Source of the DNA: Devosia lacusdianchii
Lineage (GTDB): Bacteria > Pseudomonadota > Alphaproteobacteria > Rhizobiales > Devosiaceae
Direction: 5' to 3'
Length of the DNA stretch: 64,000 nt
Assembly (NCBI RefSeq): GCF_022429625.1
Contig: NZ_CP092483.1
Span: forward strand, 1,736,001-1,800,000
Both the position numbers and the translations under genes were made by a program. This document shows positions 1-9,384 of the stretch, in pieces. Below the pieces are notes generated by a model. It was given only the letters and a program-made list of their open reading frames with translations, was not told the origin of the DNA and ran no database searches. The first letter of the stretch is position 1, and each line of letters begins with the position of its first letter.

Positions 1-922
1 AGCCGGTGAAGTCGCGCTTGAACAGCGCATGGTCCGGATGGCTGGGCAGGGCAGGGTGCAGCACCGAGGTCACCTCCGGCTGCTGCTCAAGCCAACTTGC
101 AATGTCGAGCGCCCGCGCCTGATGCTCCTTCATGCGGATGGCAAGCGTGCGCAGCCCGCGCGCGACAAGAAAGGCCTCGTCCCCAGAGGTGAAGAAGCCA
201 AGCAGGCGGCGTGCGCTTTCCACGCCGCGCCAGCTCTCCTCTGTCGTCGATATTGTGCCGGCGAACGCGTCCGAGTGGCCGACAAACATCTTGGTCGCGG
301 CATGGACCACAATGTCGGCGCCCAGTTTCAGTGGTTGGTGATAGAGCGGGCTGGCCCAGCTGTTATCGACGATCAACCGCGCGCCGCCCGCATGGGCGAC
401 CTTGGCGAGCGCCGGAATATCCTGCACCTCGAAGGTCAGCGACCCCGGGCTTTCCGCCAGCACCGCCCGCGTATTCGGCCGCATGAGGTCGGCAAGGCCC
501 GCTCCGATCCGTGGGTCGTAGTAGCGCGCCGTTACCCCCATCTGCTGCAGGAACCCATCCGCAAATGCGCGGGTCGGCTCATAGGCGCTGTCGGTGAGTA
601 GGACGTCGTCACCGGCCTTGAGGCAACCCAGCAGCGCAACGGTTACTGCGGCCAAGCCCGAGGGAACCAGGCGAGTGCGATACGCACCTTCAAGTTCGGT
701 GATGACCGCCTCGACGCTTTCGGTCGTGGGATTGCCGGCACGGCCGTAGAGAAACCGCTGCCGTTGCGCTTCAAGATCATCAAGCGTTTTGAACAGCACC
801 GTTGATCCGCGATAGACCGGCGTGTTGACGAATCCGAACTGATCGTCGGGCACGCGACCCTGGTGAGTGAGCACCGTCTCCACCGAAAAGGGAGCGTTGT
901 TGCCTCTATCGTTCTCAATCAT
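1..922 (-). CDS. metC: Cystathionine beta-lyase, partial (C-terminus beyond window)
   Basis: This is a PLP-dependent lyase of the Cys/Met metabolism family that should cleave cystathionine to homocysteine, pyruvate and ammonia in the cytoplasm. The minus-strand frame is open from the ATG at 922 to the window edge, about 307 codons. It carries the family marks: a YGRAGNPT-like substrate region near residue 59, a VPSGLAAV loop near 86, a VDNSWASP stretch near 185, and the PLP lysine in ATKMFVGHSD at about residue 211, close to its place in E. coli MetC. The C-terminal domain is cut off by the window. It is transcribed divergently from the amino-acid transport operon. Cystathionine gamma-synthase or gamma-lyase are possible alternatives, but the TK-x-x-x-GHSD context fits MetC best. 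Confidence 0.88.
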   Translation of the reverse strand, partial: MIENDRGNNAPFSVETVLTHQGRVPDDQFGFVNTPVYRGSTVLFKTLDDLEAQRQRFLYGRAGNPTTESVEAVITELEGAYRTRLVPSGLAAVTVALLGCLKAGDDVLLTDSAYEPTRAFADGFLQQMGVTARYYDPRIGAGLADLMRPNTRAVLAESPGSLTFEVQDIPALAKVAHAGGARLIVDNSWASPLYHQPLKLGADIVVHAATKMFVGHSDAFAGTISTTEESWRGVESARRLLGFFTSGDEAFLVARGLRTLAIRMKEHQARALDIASWLEQQPEVTSVLHPALPSHPDHALFKRDFTG

Positions 923-1144
923 GCGGTGCTCGTGCTCAAAATCAGTTCAATCGGCAATGAGTGGCTAATAAAGTGACAGCCTTGCTGTCCCAAGCCCCAT
1001 CGGCCCTTGACGCAACGGTCAATAGACGCTTGCATGCTTACCAGCATCACAACCGCTATTCAAAGGCGGTGGTGCCCACCGGGGACGAGGGTGAAAGCCT
1101 TATGAGCTCTGGGATACAAGGTCAGGAAACCAAAAGGCAAAACT

Positions 1145-2161
1145 ATGCAAAAAACGCTCGTAACGATTGCAGTCGCGGCCTCGCTCGGCCTCGGCGCGAC
1201 CGCTGCCCAAGCAGCCACTCTCGACGACGTAAAAGCCAAGGACTACGTGCAGTGTGGCGTGACCGGCGGTGTGCCCGGTTTCTCCGCTCCCGACGCCAAC
1301 AATGTGTGGTCCGGGCTTGAAGTCGACTTCTGCCGCGCTGTTGCTGCCGCCATTTTCAACGATGCCGAGAAAGTGCGCTACACCCCTCTGACCAGCCAGG
1401 AGCGCTTCGCTGCCCTGTCCGCTGGCGAAATCGACATCCTTTCGCGCACCACGACCTGGACCATGAGCCGCGATACCGATCTGGGTATCAGCTTCATCGG
1501 CACCATGTACTATGACGGCCAGGGCTTCATGGTTCGCAAGGCCGACGGCATTGCTTCCGCTCTCGATCTCAGCGGCGCCGCCATCTGCATCGAATCGGGC
1601 ACGACCACCGAGCTGAACGCCGCCGACTATTTCGCGGCCAACAACCTCGAGTTCAACACCGTCGTGTTCGTTGACCAGGACGAAGTCGTGAAGGCCTACG
1701 AAGACGGCCGTTGCGACGTGTACACCACCGACGGTTCGGCCCTCGCTGCCGAGCGTTCCAAGTTCGCTGTGCCGGACGATCACATCATCCTGCCGGAAAT
1801 TGTGTCCAAGGAACCCCTTGGCCCCGTGGTCCGTCAGGGCGATGACCAGTGGTTCAAGATCAACCGTTGGGTTTACTACGCACTGCTGGAAGCCGAAGAA
1901 CTGGGCGTGACCCAGGCCAATGTCGACGAAATGCTCGGTTCCGACAATCCGGCGATCAAGCGCCTGCTCGGCGTCGAGGGCGACTTCGGTACGCCTATCG
2001 GCCTGACCAAGGACTGGGCCTACCAGGTTATCAAGCTGATCGGTAACTACGGCGAATCGTTCGACCGTAACGTTGGTCCCTCGACCGACATCGGTCTTGA
2101 GCGCGGCCTGAACGCATTGTGGACCAACGGTGGTCTGCAATACGCTCCGCCGATCCGCTAA
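1145..2161 (+). CDS. aapJ: General L-amino-acid ABC transporter, periplasmic binding protein
   Basis: This is the periplasmic solute-binding protein of an AapJQMP/BztABCD-type transporter for a broad range of L-amino acids. The 338 residues start with a signal peptide (basic start, hydrophobic core, cleavage after AQA near residue 23). The bacterial extracellular binding-protein family 3 fold follows: VQCGVTGGVPGFSAPD near 30, then the WSGLEVDFCRA ligand-binding stretch. The length matches rhizobial AapJ. It is the first gene of the operon and is followed by a strong hairpin before the permease genes, as expected when the binding protein is needed in excess. A second, related binding protein ends the same operon. 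Confidence 0.92.
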   Translation: MQKTLVTIAVAASLGLGATAAQAATLDDVKAKDYVQCGVTGGVPGFSAPDANNVWSGLEVDFCRAVAAAIFNDAEKVRYTPLTSQERFAALSAGEIDILSRTTTWTMSRDTDLGISFIGTMYYDGQGFMVRKADGIASALDLSGAAICIESGTTTELNAADYFAANNLEFNTVVFVDQDEVVKAYEDGRCDVYTTDGSALAAERSKFAVPDDHIILPEIVSKEPLGPVVRQGDDQWFKINRWVYYALLEAEELGVTQANVDEMLGSDNPAIKRLLGVEGDFGTPIGLTKDWAYQVIKLIGNYGESFDRNVGPSTDIGLERGLNALWTNGGLQYAPPIR

Positions 2162-2177
2162 AGCAGCGATCACAAGC

Positions 2178-2206
2178 CCGGCGCTCTCACAAGGAGCGCC
2201 GGTTTT
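2178..2206 (+). terminator. Hairpin between binding protein and permease genes
   Basis: A 9-bp perfect stem (CCGGCGCTC at 2178-2186 with GAGCGCCGG at 2194-2202) is followed by TTTTGGTTTT. This is a good intrinsic terminator shape just after the aapJ stop. Because aapQ follows on the same strand, it probably works as a partial terminator or 3' stabiliser that keeps aapJ mRNA more abundant than the permease mRNA. Confidence 0.7.
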
Positions 2207-2343
2207 GGTTTTGAACTGAGCGACCTCGGGATTGGACGGCGCCGGCCTGACGCCGGTGAGTTGAGCGTGGCGTAAGCCGCGACGGCGAAGCTTTGTCCTG
2301 CCGCCCGTGCGAGCCCGGTTCACAGCAGAGGAATGCATGCCCC

Positions 2344-3879
2344 ATGGCCGTGCAAGACAATATCAGTGCAAGTGCCCCGCGCACGTCACTGCTGAATGAC
2401 CCGGTTTTCCGCGGCATTCTCTACCAGGTGCTCGTCGCCACTGCGGTGATCGCCTTCATAAGCTGGATCGTGTTCAACACTGCCCAGAACCTCGCAGCCC
2501 AGAACAAGACGACCGGTTTCGACTTCCTGTTCCGCACCGCCGGTTTCGATATCAGCTTCACGCTGTTTCCGTGGAGCCGCAGCTCGTTCTATTGGCAGGC
2601 CTTCCTCGCCGGTCTGCTCAATACGCTGCTGGTGGCGGTGATCGGCATTGTCTTCTCGACAATACTGGGCTTCACACTGGGTATCGCGCGCCTCTCGTGT
2701 AACTGGCTGATCTCGCGTTTCGCGACGGTCTACATCGAGACCATCCGCAACATCCCACTGCTGCTGCAGCTGTTCTTCTGGTACTTCGCAGTGCTCAAGG
2801 CGATGCCGGCCGTGCGCCAGTCTTTCGCGCTGCCACTGGACATCTTCATCAATCAGCGCGGTCTGATGGTGCCAAGGCCCCTGATCGACCACGAATTCAC
2901 CTGGGTGATCGTGGCCTTCGTTGTGGCCGCCATTGGTGCCATCGTCATCGGTCGCTGGGCGACCAATATCCGTACGCTGACCGGCAAATACCCGGCCGCT
3001 ATCGTCACGGCAGCGCGCGCTGCCAATGCCGCCGTCACCTTCGCCATGGGGTATCTGGCATTTATGGCCCTCGGCGCACTTCTTCCCGCCCTGACTGGCC
3101 TCTCCAGCCTGCCATTGATCGGCGCGGTGGTACTGACGGCGATGACCTTCACGCCAGCGAGCCCCTACGTACGCTCCATCATTGCCTTTATTCTGGCATG
3201 GGTTGTTCTGTCCTTCGTGCTGAGCGGCATGTTCCCGTCAGTGCCAAGCGTAGTGATCTCGGTCGGTTCGGCGATCGCGGGCGTTGTCCTGGGCTGGATC
3301 TTGCTCGATGGCGCCGATGGTCGCGCCTCGGAGGGCAAGTTTCCCATCGCATTGCCGCTGATTGTCGCCTTCGGTGTTCCGGCCCTGGTCTACTGGGTAA
3401 CGGGCGCTTCGCTGCAATTCGAAGTTCCGGTGCTCAACCGGTTCAACTTCGACGGCGGTGTGCAACTGCCGCCCGAACTCGTTGCTCTGGTTTTCGGCCT
3501 CACCATCTATACGGCGGCCTTCATTGCAGAAAACGTGCGAGGCGGCATCCGGGCCGTCAACAAGGGACAAACCGAAGCGGCGCAGTCTCTGGGCATCAAG
3601 GAAGGGGACCGGCTGCGGCTGGTCATCATCCCGCAGGCCATGCGCGTCATCGTGCCGCCGCTGACCAGCCAATACCTCAATCTCACCAAGAACTCGTCAC
3701 TCGGCGCGGCCATCGGCTACCCCGAACTCGTCAACGTGTTCACCGGCACGACGCTGAACCAGACCGGCAAGGCGATCGAGGTGATTGCCCTGACAATGGC
3801 CGTCTATCTGACCTTCTCGCTGCTGACCTCAGCCTTCATGAACTGGTACAACGGCCGCGTGGCCCTGGTGGAGCGGTAG
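2344..3879 (+). CDS. aapQ: General L-amino-acid ABC transporter, permease 1 (oversized)
   Basis: This is an inner-membrane permease of the His/Glu/Gln family (BztB/AapQ type) that pairs with AapM. I chose the ATG at 2344 because an AGAGG-type ribosome site lies just upstream and the residues before it look non-coding; the frame is open from 2293. The protein is 511 residues, about 100 longer than the roughly 400 expected for AapQ. The N-terminus has the usual first segments and the SRFATVYIETIRNIPLLLQ stretch. The C-terminus has the EAA loop (EAAQSLGIKEGD) that docks on the ATPase. The extra length is in the middle, about residues 185-340, and consists of several additional hydrophobic segments. 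AapM follows after 4 nt. Confidence 0.9.
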   Translation: MAVQDNISASAPRTSLLNDPVFRGILYQVLVATAVIAFISWIVFNTAQNLAAQNKTTGFDFLFRTAGFDISFTLFPWSRSSFYWQAFLAGLLNTLLVAVIGIVFSTILGFTLGIARLSCNWLISRFATVYIETIRNIPLLLQLFFWYFAVLKAMPAVRQSFALPLDIFINQRGLMVPRPLIDHEFTWVIVAFVVAAIGAIVIGRWATNIRTLTGKYPAAIVTAARAANAAVTFAMGYLAFMALGALLPALTGLSSLPLIGAVVLTAMTFTPASPYVRSIIAFILAWVVLSFVLSGMFPSVPSVVISVGSAIAGVVLGWILLDGADGRASEGKFPIALPLIVAFGVPALVYWVTGASLQFEVPVLNRFNFDGGVQLPPELVALVFGLTIYTAAFIAENVRGGIRAVNKGQTEAAQSLGIKEGDRLRLVIIPQAMRVIVPPLTSQYLNLTKNSSLGAAIGYPELVNVFTGTTLNQTGKAIEVIALTMAVYLTFSLLTSAFMNWYNGRVALVER

Positions 3880-3883
3880 AACC

Positions 3884-5011
3884 ATGACAACTTCCGCCCT
3901 TTTCGTTCGCGATCACTTTATTGATCCCAAGCCCGCTCCCGGTCGAACCGGTGGCCCCATCCTGTGGTTGCGGCAGAACCTGTTCGCAACGCCGAGCGAT
4001 AGCCTGCTCACAGTCCTCGGCGCGGTCCTGCTCCTCTGGGCCGTACCGCACCTCTACAATTTCCTCATCGGCCACGCGGTATTCCCGGGTGGCACGGTGG
4101 AGGAATGCCGCGCCGAAGGGGCCGGGGCCTGCTGGGCCTATATCGGCGCCCGCTTCAACTTCTTCATCTACGGCTTCTACCCGATCGCCGAGTACTGGCG
4201 CCCCAACATAGTCTTCGCGCTGGGCGCGGCGCTGATCATTCCGCTGCTGGTGCCGTCGGCACTGTTCAAGCGCACCAATGCGGTGCTCTTCTTCGTCGTC
4301 TACCCCGTCATCTGCTTCTACCTGCTGAATGGCGGCGTCTTCGGCATGCGCTATGTGCCGACCGAGCAGTGGGGTGGCCTGCTGGTCACGCTGATCATCT
4401 CGCTGGTGGGCATCATCTGCTCGATCCCGCTCGGCATCCTGCTTGCGCTCGGCCGCCAATCGAAGCTCCCGATCATCAAGACGCTCTGCGTGTTGTTCAT
4501 CGAGTTATGGCGCGCCGTACCGCTGATCACCGTGCTGTTCATGGCGTCGATCATGCTGCCGCTGTTCATGCCCACGGGTACGACGGTAGACAAGCTGCTC
4601 CGTGCCCTGGTCGGCGTGACGCTGTTCAGCTCGGCCTATCTGGCCGAAACCATCCGTGGCGGCTTGCAGGCCTTGCCCCGCGGGCAGTACGAGGCCGGCG
4701 CGTCACTGGGCCTGGGCTACTGGAAACGGACGTATTTCATCATCCTGCCCCAGGCGCTCAAGCACGTGATCCCCGGCATCGTGAATAACTTCATCGCCCT
4801 GTTCAAGGACACCTCGCTGGTATCCATCGTCGGCATATTCGATCTGCTCAAGACCGTGCAGACCGGCTCCGACGATATCGAATGGGCTGCTCCCAACCAG
4901 GCCACGACGGGCTATATCTTCGCCGCCGCCGTGTTCTGGATGTTCTGTTTCGCCATGTCCCGCTACTCGCTCTGGATGGAGCGCAGGCTGGATACCGGGC
5001 ATAAGAGGTAA
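3884..5011 (+). CDS. aapM: General L-amino-acid ABC transporter, permease 2
   Basis: This is the second inner-membrane permease of the Aap/Bzt transporter, 375 residues, normal for the family. A long N-terminal part with several hydrophobic segments precedes the binding-protein-dependent permease domain ([14 protein letters not shown] near residue 163). The ATPase-contact EAA loop is visible as [13 protein letters not shown] followed by [13 protein letters not shown]. It starts 4 nt after the aapQ stop and ends 5 nt before the ATPase gene, so the three are surely co-transcribed. Confidence 0.92.
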   Translation: MTTSALFVRDHFIDPKPAPGRTGGPILWLRQNLFATPSDSLLTVLGAVLLLWAVPHLYNFLIGHAVFPGGTVEECRAEGAGACWAYIGARFNFFIYGFYPIAEYWRPNIVFALGAALIIPLLVPSALFKRTNAVLFFVVYPVICFYLLNGGVFGMRYVPTEQWGGLLVTLIISLVGIICSIPLGILLALGRQSKLPIIKTLCVLFIELWRAVPLITVLFMASIMLPLFMPTGTTVDKLLRALVGVTLFSSAYLAETIRGGLQALPRGQYEAGASLGLGYWKRTYFIILPQALKHVIPGIVNNFIALFKDTSLVSIVGIFDLLKTVQTGSDDIEWAAPNQATTGYIFAAAVFWMFCFAMSRYSLWMERRLDTGHKR

Positions 5012-5016
5012 CTGCT

Positions 5017-5817
5017 ATGAGCCAAGTTTCCGAAACCACCGTCGATCGCGACATCGACACCTCTGCGATGCAGGTCTCCAAGACCGACGTGGCCATCGAC
5101 GTTATCGGCATGCACAAATGGTATGGCGATTTCCACGTGCTGCGCGACATCAACCTCAGGGTCATGCGCGGCGAGCGTATTGTCATCGCCGGCCCCTCGG
5201 GCTCGGGCAAATCCACGCTGATCCGTTGCATCAACCGGCTCGAAGAGCATCAGGAAGGTCAGATTATCGTCAACGGCACGGAGCTGACCGCTGACCTTAA
5301 GCGCATTGACGAAGTGCGCCGTGAAGTCGGCATGGTGTTCCAGCACTTCAACCTGTTCCCGCACCTGACCATCCTGCAAAACCTCACGCTCGCCCCCATC
5401 TGGGTGCGCGGCATCCCCAAGGCGGAAGCCGAGGCGACAGCCATGCATTATCTAGAGCGGGTCAAGATCCCGGAGCAGGCCAACAAGTTCCCCGGACAGC
5501 TTTCCGGCGGCCAGCAGCAGCGCGTGGCGATCGCCCGCTCGCTGTGCATGCAGCCGCGCATCATGCTGTTTGACGAACCCACCTCGGCGCTGGACCCGGA
5601 AATGGTCAAGGAAGTGCTCGAAGTGATGATCAGCCTCGCCGAAGACGGCATGACCATGATCTGCGTGACCCACGAAATGGGCTTTGCCCGCCAGGTTGCC
5701 AACCGCGTCATCTTCATGGACCAGGGGCAGATCGTCGAGCAGAACGATCCAGAGCAGTTCTTCTCCAACCCGCAGCATGAGCGCACCAAGCTCTTCCTCA
5801 GCCAGATTCTGCACTGA
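5017..5817 (+). CDS. aapP: General L-amino-acid ABC transporter, ATP-binding protein
   Basis: This is the cytoplasmic ATPase that powers the Aap transporter, 266 residues. It has Walker [10 protein letters not shown] (about 59-67), the Q-loop in [12 protein letters not shown], the signature LSGGQQQR (162-169), Walker B IMLFDEP (182-188) and the switch histidine in CVTHEMGFA. The polar-amino-acid subfamily is clear from the FNLFPHLT and EMGFARQV stretches. The N-terminal 25 residues before the ABC domain are acidic and Thr-rich, as in other AapP proteins. Confidence 0.94.
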   Translation: MSQVSETTVDRDIDTSAMQVSKTDVAIDVIGMHKWYGDFHVLRDINLRVMRGERIVIAGPSGSGKSTLIRCINRLEEHQEGQIIVNGTELTADLKRIDEVRREVGMVFQHFNLFPHLTILQNLTLAPIWVRGIPKAEAEATAMHYLERVKIPEQANKFPGQLSGGQQQRVAIARSLCMQPRIMLFDEPTSALDPEMVKEVLEVMISLAEDGMTMICVTHEMGFARQVANRVIFMDQGQIVEQNDPEQFFSNPQHERTKLFLSQILH

Positions 5818-5826
5818 GTTCGCATC

Positions 5827-5860
5827 CCGATTGCCCTGTCGAAAACGGCAGGGCAATCGG
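5827..5860 (+). terminator. Strong hairpin after aapP
   Basis: A 12-bp perfect inverted repeat (CCGATTGCCCTG at 5827-5838, CAGGGCAATCGG at 5849-5860) with a 10-nt loop sits 9 nt after the aapP stop. No T-run follows, so it may stabilise the aap mRNA or act as an attenuator before the downstream binding-protein gene. Confidence 0.55.
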
Positions 5861-5895
5861 CCGCTTGGCTTGACCGCGAGGGGCAGCGGGCCAAT

Positions 5896-6966
5896 ATGCT
5901 GTGGCGAGCAAGGAAGCCCGGCGTTTTGACCAGATTTTTCAAGCGATTGCTTACTGCGGCAGCGGGCGCTGCCTGTGCGCTGGCGCTCACCGCTGCGCCG
6001 GTGATGGCGCAATCGACCCTCGATATTGTGCGTGAACGCGGCTTCCTGATCTGTGGCGCCACCAATCCGTTGCCCGGTTTTGCCCAGCAGGATGCCGAAG
6101 GCCGCTGGTCCGGCTTCGACGTCGATCTTTGTCGCGGTATCGCGGCCGCGGTGTTTGGCGACAGCGATCCAAAGCGCATCGAGTTCCGCGCGCTGCGCGG
6201 CGAGACCCGCTTTGCGCCACTCCAGACCGGCACGGTCGACGTTCTCACCCGCAACGGTCCCTGGACCGAGCGCCGCGATACGCTCTACGGCGCTAGCTAT
6301 GTCGGCACGGCCTTCTTCGACGGCCAGGCATTCCTCGTGCCGCAATCGCTGGGCGTCGTTTCCGCCTTCGAGTTAGATGACATCAGCGTCTGCATCATCG
6401 ATGGCGGCGAAGAACTCGAGCGCATGCAAGAATTCTTCTTCGCCAATCAGGCCAGCTACACCGAAGTGCCCTACGAAGATGTGGCCGACCTTGCCGTCGC
6501 CTATCAGGCCGGCCTCTGCCAGGCTGTCTCCGCCTCAGGCCGGCAGCTCCAGGCCATCCGACGCGCGCTGCCCGATCCGGCGGCCCACCGCATCCTGCCC
6601 GAGCGCATCTCCAAGGAGCTGATGGGCCCGGTCGTGCGTGAAGGCGACCAGCAATGGTTCAATATTGTCCGCTGGACGCTCTACGCTCTCGTCAACGCCG
6701 AGGAGGGCGGCGTCACCTCGCTCAACACCGAGTCGCTGGCCGCAACCCGCACCCCGGCCATCCGCCGTCTGCTCGGCGTCGAGGGCGATTTCGGCACCCC
6801 CTTGGGCCTCAAGCGAACCTTCATGGCCGACGTCATCCGCACCATTGGCAACTATGCCGAGCTTTACGATCGACACTTCGGTCCGCAGACGGGCGCTGCT
6901 CTGCTGCGCGGGCCCAATGCCCTATGGACCAATGGCGGCCTGCTCTACGCACCGCCCGTCCTTTAG
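5896..6966 (+). CDS. Second amino-acid ABC transporter substrate-binding protein
   Basis: This is a 356-residue periplasmic binding protein, a diverged paralogue of AapJ. The N-terminus is a signal peptide with a basic region (RFFKR), a hydrophobic run and cleavage after VMA-Q near residue 38. The mature start FLICGATNPLPGFAQQD mirrors the AapJ CGVTGGVPGFSAPD stretch, and the C-terminal stretches RRLLGVEGDFGTPLGL and NALWTNGGLLYAPP are nearly shared with AapJ. It may give the one Aap permease pair a second substrate range. It ends 6 nt before a convergent gene. Confidence 0.87.
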   Translation: MLWRARKPGVLTRFFKRLLTAAAGAACALALTAAPVMAQSTLDIVRERGFLICGATNPLPGFAQQDAEGRWSGFDVDLCRGIAAAVFGDSDPKRIEFRALRGETRFAPLQTGTVDVLTRNGPWTERRDTLYGASYVGTAFFDGQAFLVPQSLGVVSAFELDDISVCIIDGGEELERMQEFFFANQASYTEVPYEDVADLAVAYQAGLCQAVSASGRQLQAIRRALPDPAAHRILPERISKELMGPVVREGDQQWFNIVRWTLYALVNAEEGGVTSLNTESLAATRTPAIRRLLGVEGDFGTPLGLKRTFMADVIRTIGNYAELYDRHFGPQTGAALLRGPNALWTNGGLLYAPPVL

Positions 6967-6972
6967 CGGAAT

Positions 6973-7689
6973 CTAATCGGCAAATACCAGGCTTACGCGC
7001 CTGTTTTGCTTGCCCTTTTTCTCGATCTTGCCCAGCGCCAAGCGGCCGATTTCGCTGGTATTGCGCACATGCGTTCCGCCGCAGGGCTGCAGGTCGATTG
7101 CCCCGATGCGGATCAGCCGAACCCGGCCCTGGCCCATGGGTGGCTTGACGTTCATAGTCTTGATAAGGTCGGGATTGGCGGCCATCTCCGCATCGGTGAT
7201 CCACTCCTGGGTCACTTCGTGTTTGCCGGCAACCATGGCGTTGAGCTCGGCCTCCAATGCCGCCAGATCCTCCGGCACTTCGGGCATGTCGAAGTCCAGC
7301 CTTCCTTTGTCCTCACCCACCGAACCGCCAGTTACCGGGAACGGAAACACCACCGACAACAGATGCAGCGCTGTATGCATGCGCATCAGCTTGTAGCGGC
7401 GCTCCCAATCGATCCGGGCAACGACGGATTCGCCAACGGCAGGCAACCGCGAGCCCTCGACCGGCACATGCGCGACCTGCGTCTTGTCGCCGTCGGGGTG
7501 GATGGTCGTGGCGATGATGATCGTCGACCCATCGGCTAGTTCGATCTGGCCATTGTCACCCGGCTGCCCGCCCGAAGCGGCGTAGAACACCGTCTTGTCG
7601 AGCACGAACCCACCCTCCGCTGTCACTGCGGTTACCGTGGCAGGTGTCGATTGCAGATAGCTGTCGTCGCGAAACAGGAATTCGGTCAT
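6973..7689 (-). CDS. AlaX-type alanyl-tRNA editing protein
   Basis: This is a free-standing editing domain related to that of alanyl-tRNA synthetase, expected to hydrolyse Ser or Gly wrongly attached to tRNA-Ala. It has 238 residues. The N-terminal barrel has FYAASGGQPGDNG (about 35-47). The zinc site is complete: HTALH (105-109), and CGGTH in QPCGGTHVRNTSEIG near residue 205. It starts 8 nt downstream of the cardiolipin synthase stop on the same strand, so the two probably share a transcript. AlaX type II is the likely class. Confidence 0.88.
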   Translation of the reverse strand: MTEFLFRDDSYLQSTPATVTAVTAEGGFVLDKTVFYAASGGQPGDNGQIELADGSTIIIATTIHPDGDKTQVAHVPVEGSRLPAVGESVVARIDWERRYKLMRMHTALHLLSVVFPFPVTGGSVGEDKGRLDFDMPEVPEDLAALEAELNAMVAGKHEVTQEWITDAEMAANPDLIKTMNVKPPMGQGRVRLIRIGAIDLQPCGGTHVRNTSEIGRLALGKIEKKGKQNRRVSLVFAD

Positions 7690-7697
7690 AAAAAAAC

Positions 7698-9209
7698 TCA
7701 GAGAAGGGGAGAAAGCAGGCGCGCGGCCTGCGTCATGAAACGGAGGGGCAGGGTGCGGGTCCTGACCTCTTCGATGCTCACCTGACGGCAGCTTTTGAAG
7801 TCCTCGATCAGCATCGCCTCCACTGCATCGATGGTCTTCTTATCGGTGAACCACAGCGTGATCTCGAAGTTGATCGCGAAGGACCGGTTGTCGAAGTTGA
7901 CGCTGCCGATAGAGGCGATCTGGTCGTCCATCAGCACCACCTTCTGGTGCAGGAACCCGTCCTGATAGCGGTGAATTTCCACCCCGTGCTCGATCATCGC
8001 ATCGGCATGGGCGATGCTGGCCAGCCAGACCAGCTTGTGATCGGGCTCGTCGGGCAACATGACGCGCACATCGACGCCGCGCAGCTTGGCCGCGAACAGC
8101 GCCGTCCGGATGTCGGTATCCGGCACGAAATAGGGACTGACAATCCACAGCCGCTCGCGCGCCCGGCCGATGATATCGGTGAAGGCGATCGCGCATTCCT
8201 CAAGCTTGTCGGCCGGACCACTGCCCATCACCAGCACCGACTGGTCGCCGGGTGTCGCCACGGTCTCGGGGGGCGTCGCCGGCAGCGTCTCGCCCGTCGC
8301 CCATTCCCAATCCTCGCGGAACAGCAGGGCGCAGCCGAGCGCAGCCGGTCCGGAAACACGCACATGGGTATCGCGCCAGCGACCGAAGCGTGGATTCTCG
8401 CCCAGATACTCCACGCCCACATTGTGCCCGCCGACCCAGGCATGCTCGCCATCCACCACCACGATCTTGCGATGGTTGCGGTAGTTGATGCGGCTTGGGC
8501 CATAGACGCGCAGGAACTTGTGGCGCTGGTTGAACCCCGCCACCTTGATTCCGGCTTCGCGCAATTGCGTGCGGTAGCGCTTTGGCATGCCGGTGCTGCC
8601 GATATCGTCATAGAGCAGGTAGACGCTCACGCCGGCCCTTGCCCGTTCGATTAGGCGCTCGGCTAGTTCCTTGCCCAGCGCATCGTCGCGGACGATGTAG
8701 AACTGCACCAGCAGGTAGTCCTTGGCCTTGGCAATGCCCTCGAAGATCGAATCGAACGTGGCGCGCCCGTCCACCAGCAGCTCCACCGCGTTGCCGTTGA
8801 GGAACGGTACCTCGGAGACCTTGGTCTGCACCGGCCACAAGTGGCTAGTCTCCCGGTCGATCAACGCCAAATCCTTTGCGCGTAGCGGGCGGGCGGCGCG
8901 ACCATTCCGTATCCGGTCGGTCGCATAGTCGTCGAAGGCCTTCCAGCCGAAGATCAGATAGAGAAACGCCGTGGGAAACGGCAGCAATCCCAGCGACAGT
9001 AGCCAGGCGATGGAACCCTGCGACGTTCGAGAATTCATGATCTCACGCACGGCGCAGATAAAGGCCAGCAGATAGATCGCCGCCGTGATGGCCGCGACAA
9101 TGTGAAAGTCGGCGATGATCGCCCTGAGAATATCGTCGATGCCGACCAAAACGCCGCCCCACAACCAGAGCCGGCACTGTATCAGCCGCGCGTCGTCCGA
9201 CAATGCCAT
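7698..9209 (-). CDS. cls: Cardiolipin synthase
   Basis: This is a membrane-bound phospholipase-D-family enzyme that joins two phosphatidylglycerols into cardiolipin. It is 503 residues as called from the ATG at 9209; start codons a few residues further in are also possible. Two N-terminal hydrophobic segments (residues about 30-60 and 70-90) anchor it. Both catalytic HKD motifs are intact: HRKIVVVDGEHAWVGGHN near 243, and HQKVVLMDDQIASIGSVNFD near 420. Bacterial cardiolipin synthase is usually about 480-510 residues. Confidence 0.92.
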   Translation of the reverse strand: MALSDDARLIQCRLWLWGGVLVGIDDILRAIIADFHIVAAITAAIYLLAFICAVREIMNSRTSQGSIAWLLSLGLLPFPTAFLYLIFGWKAFDDYATDRIRNGRAARPLRAKDLALIDRETSHLWPVQTKVSEVPFLNGNAVELLVDGRATFDSIFEGIAKAKDYLLVQFYIVRDDALGKELAERLIERARAGVSVYLLYDDIGSTGMPKRYRTQLREAGIKVAGFNQRHKFLRVYGPSRINYRNHRKIVVVDGEHAWVGGHNVGVEYLGENPRFGRWRDTHVRVSGPAALGCALLFREDWEWATGETLPATPPETVATPGDQSVLVMGSGPADKLEECAIAFTDIIGRARERLWIVSPYFVPDTDIRTALFAAKLRGVDVRVMLPDEPDHKLVWLASIAHADAMIEHGVEIHRYQDGFLHQKVVLMDDQIASIGSVNFDNRSFAINFEITLWFTDKKTIDAVEAMLIEDFKSCRQVSIEEVRTRTLPLRFMTQAARLLSPLL

Positions 9210-9384
9210 TGGTTGACATCCATCGCGCGAAAGCTAGTCTCTCGTCATGGCTCGTGCAGCCAGCCGCTCGCGCCCGCAAGGGACGGTGAATGCACGACGA
9301 TCGCTGGTTTGACCCTCTGGACGGGCAAGCCGTCAGCAATGCGAGCACTGACCAATAAATTGCCCGGCGGAGAAGGATCGAACC

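Noticed and set aside
923..1144. SAM riboswitch in the leader between metC and aapJ
   Set aside because: No SAM-II-like conserved pairing was found; only a small hairpin and a weak TTGACG promoter-like stretch near 1007.
1100..2338. A 412-codon minus-strand frame opposite aapJ
   Set aside because: It is a codon-bias shadow of aapJ, with no family match or ribosome site.
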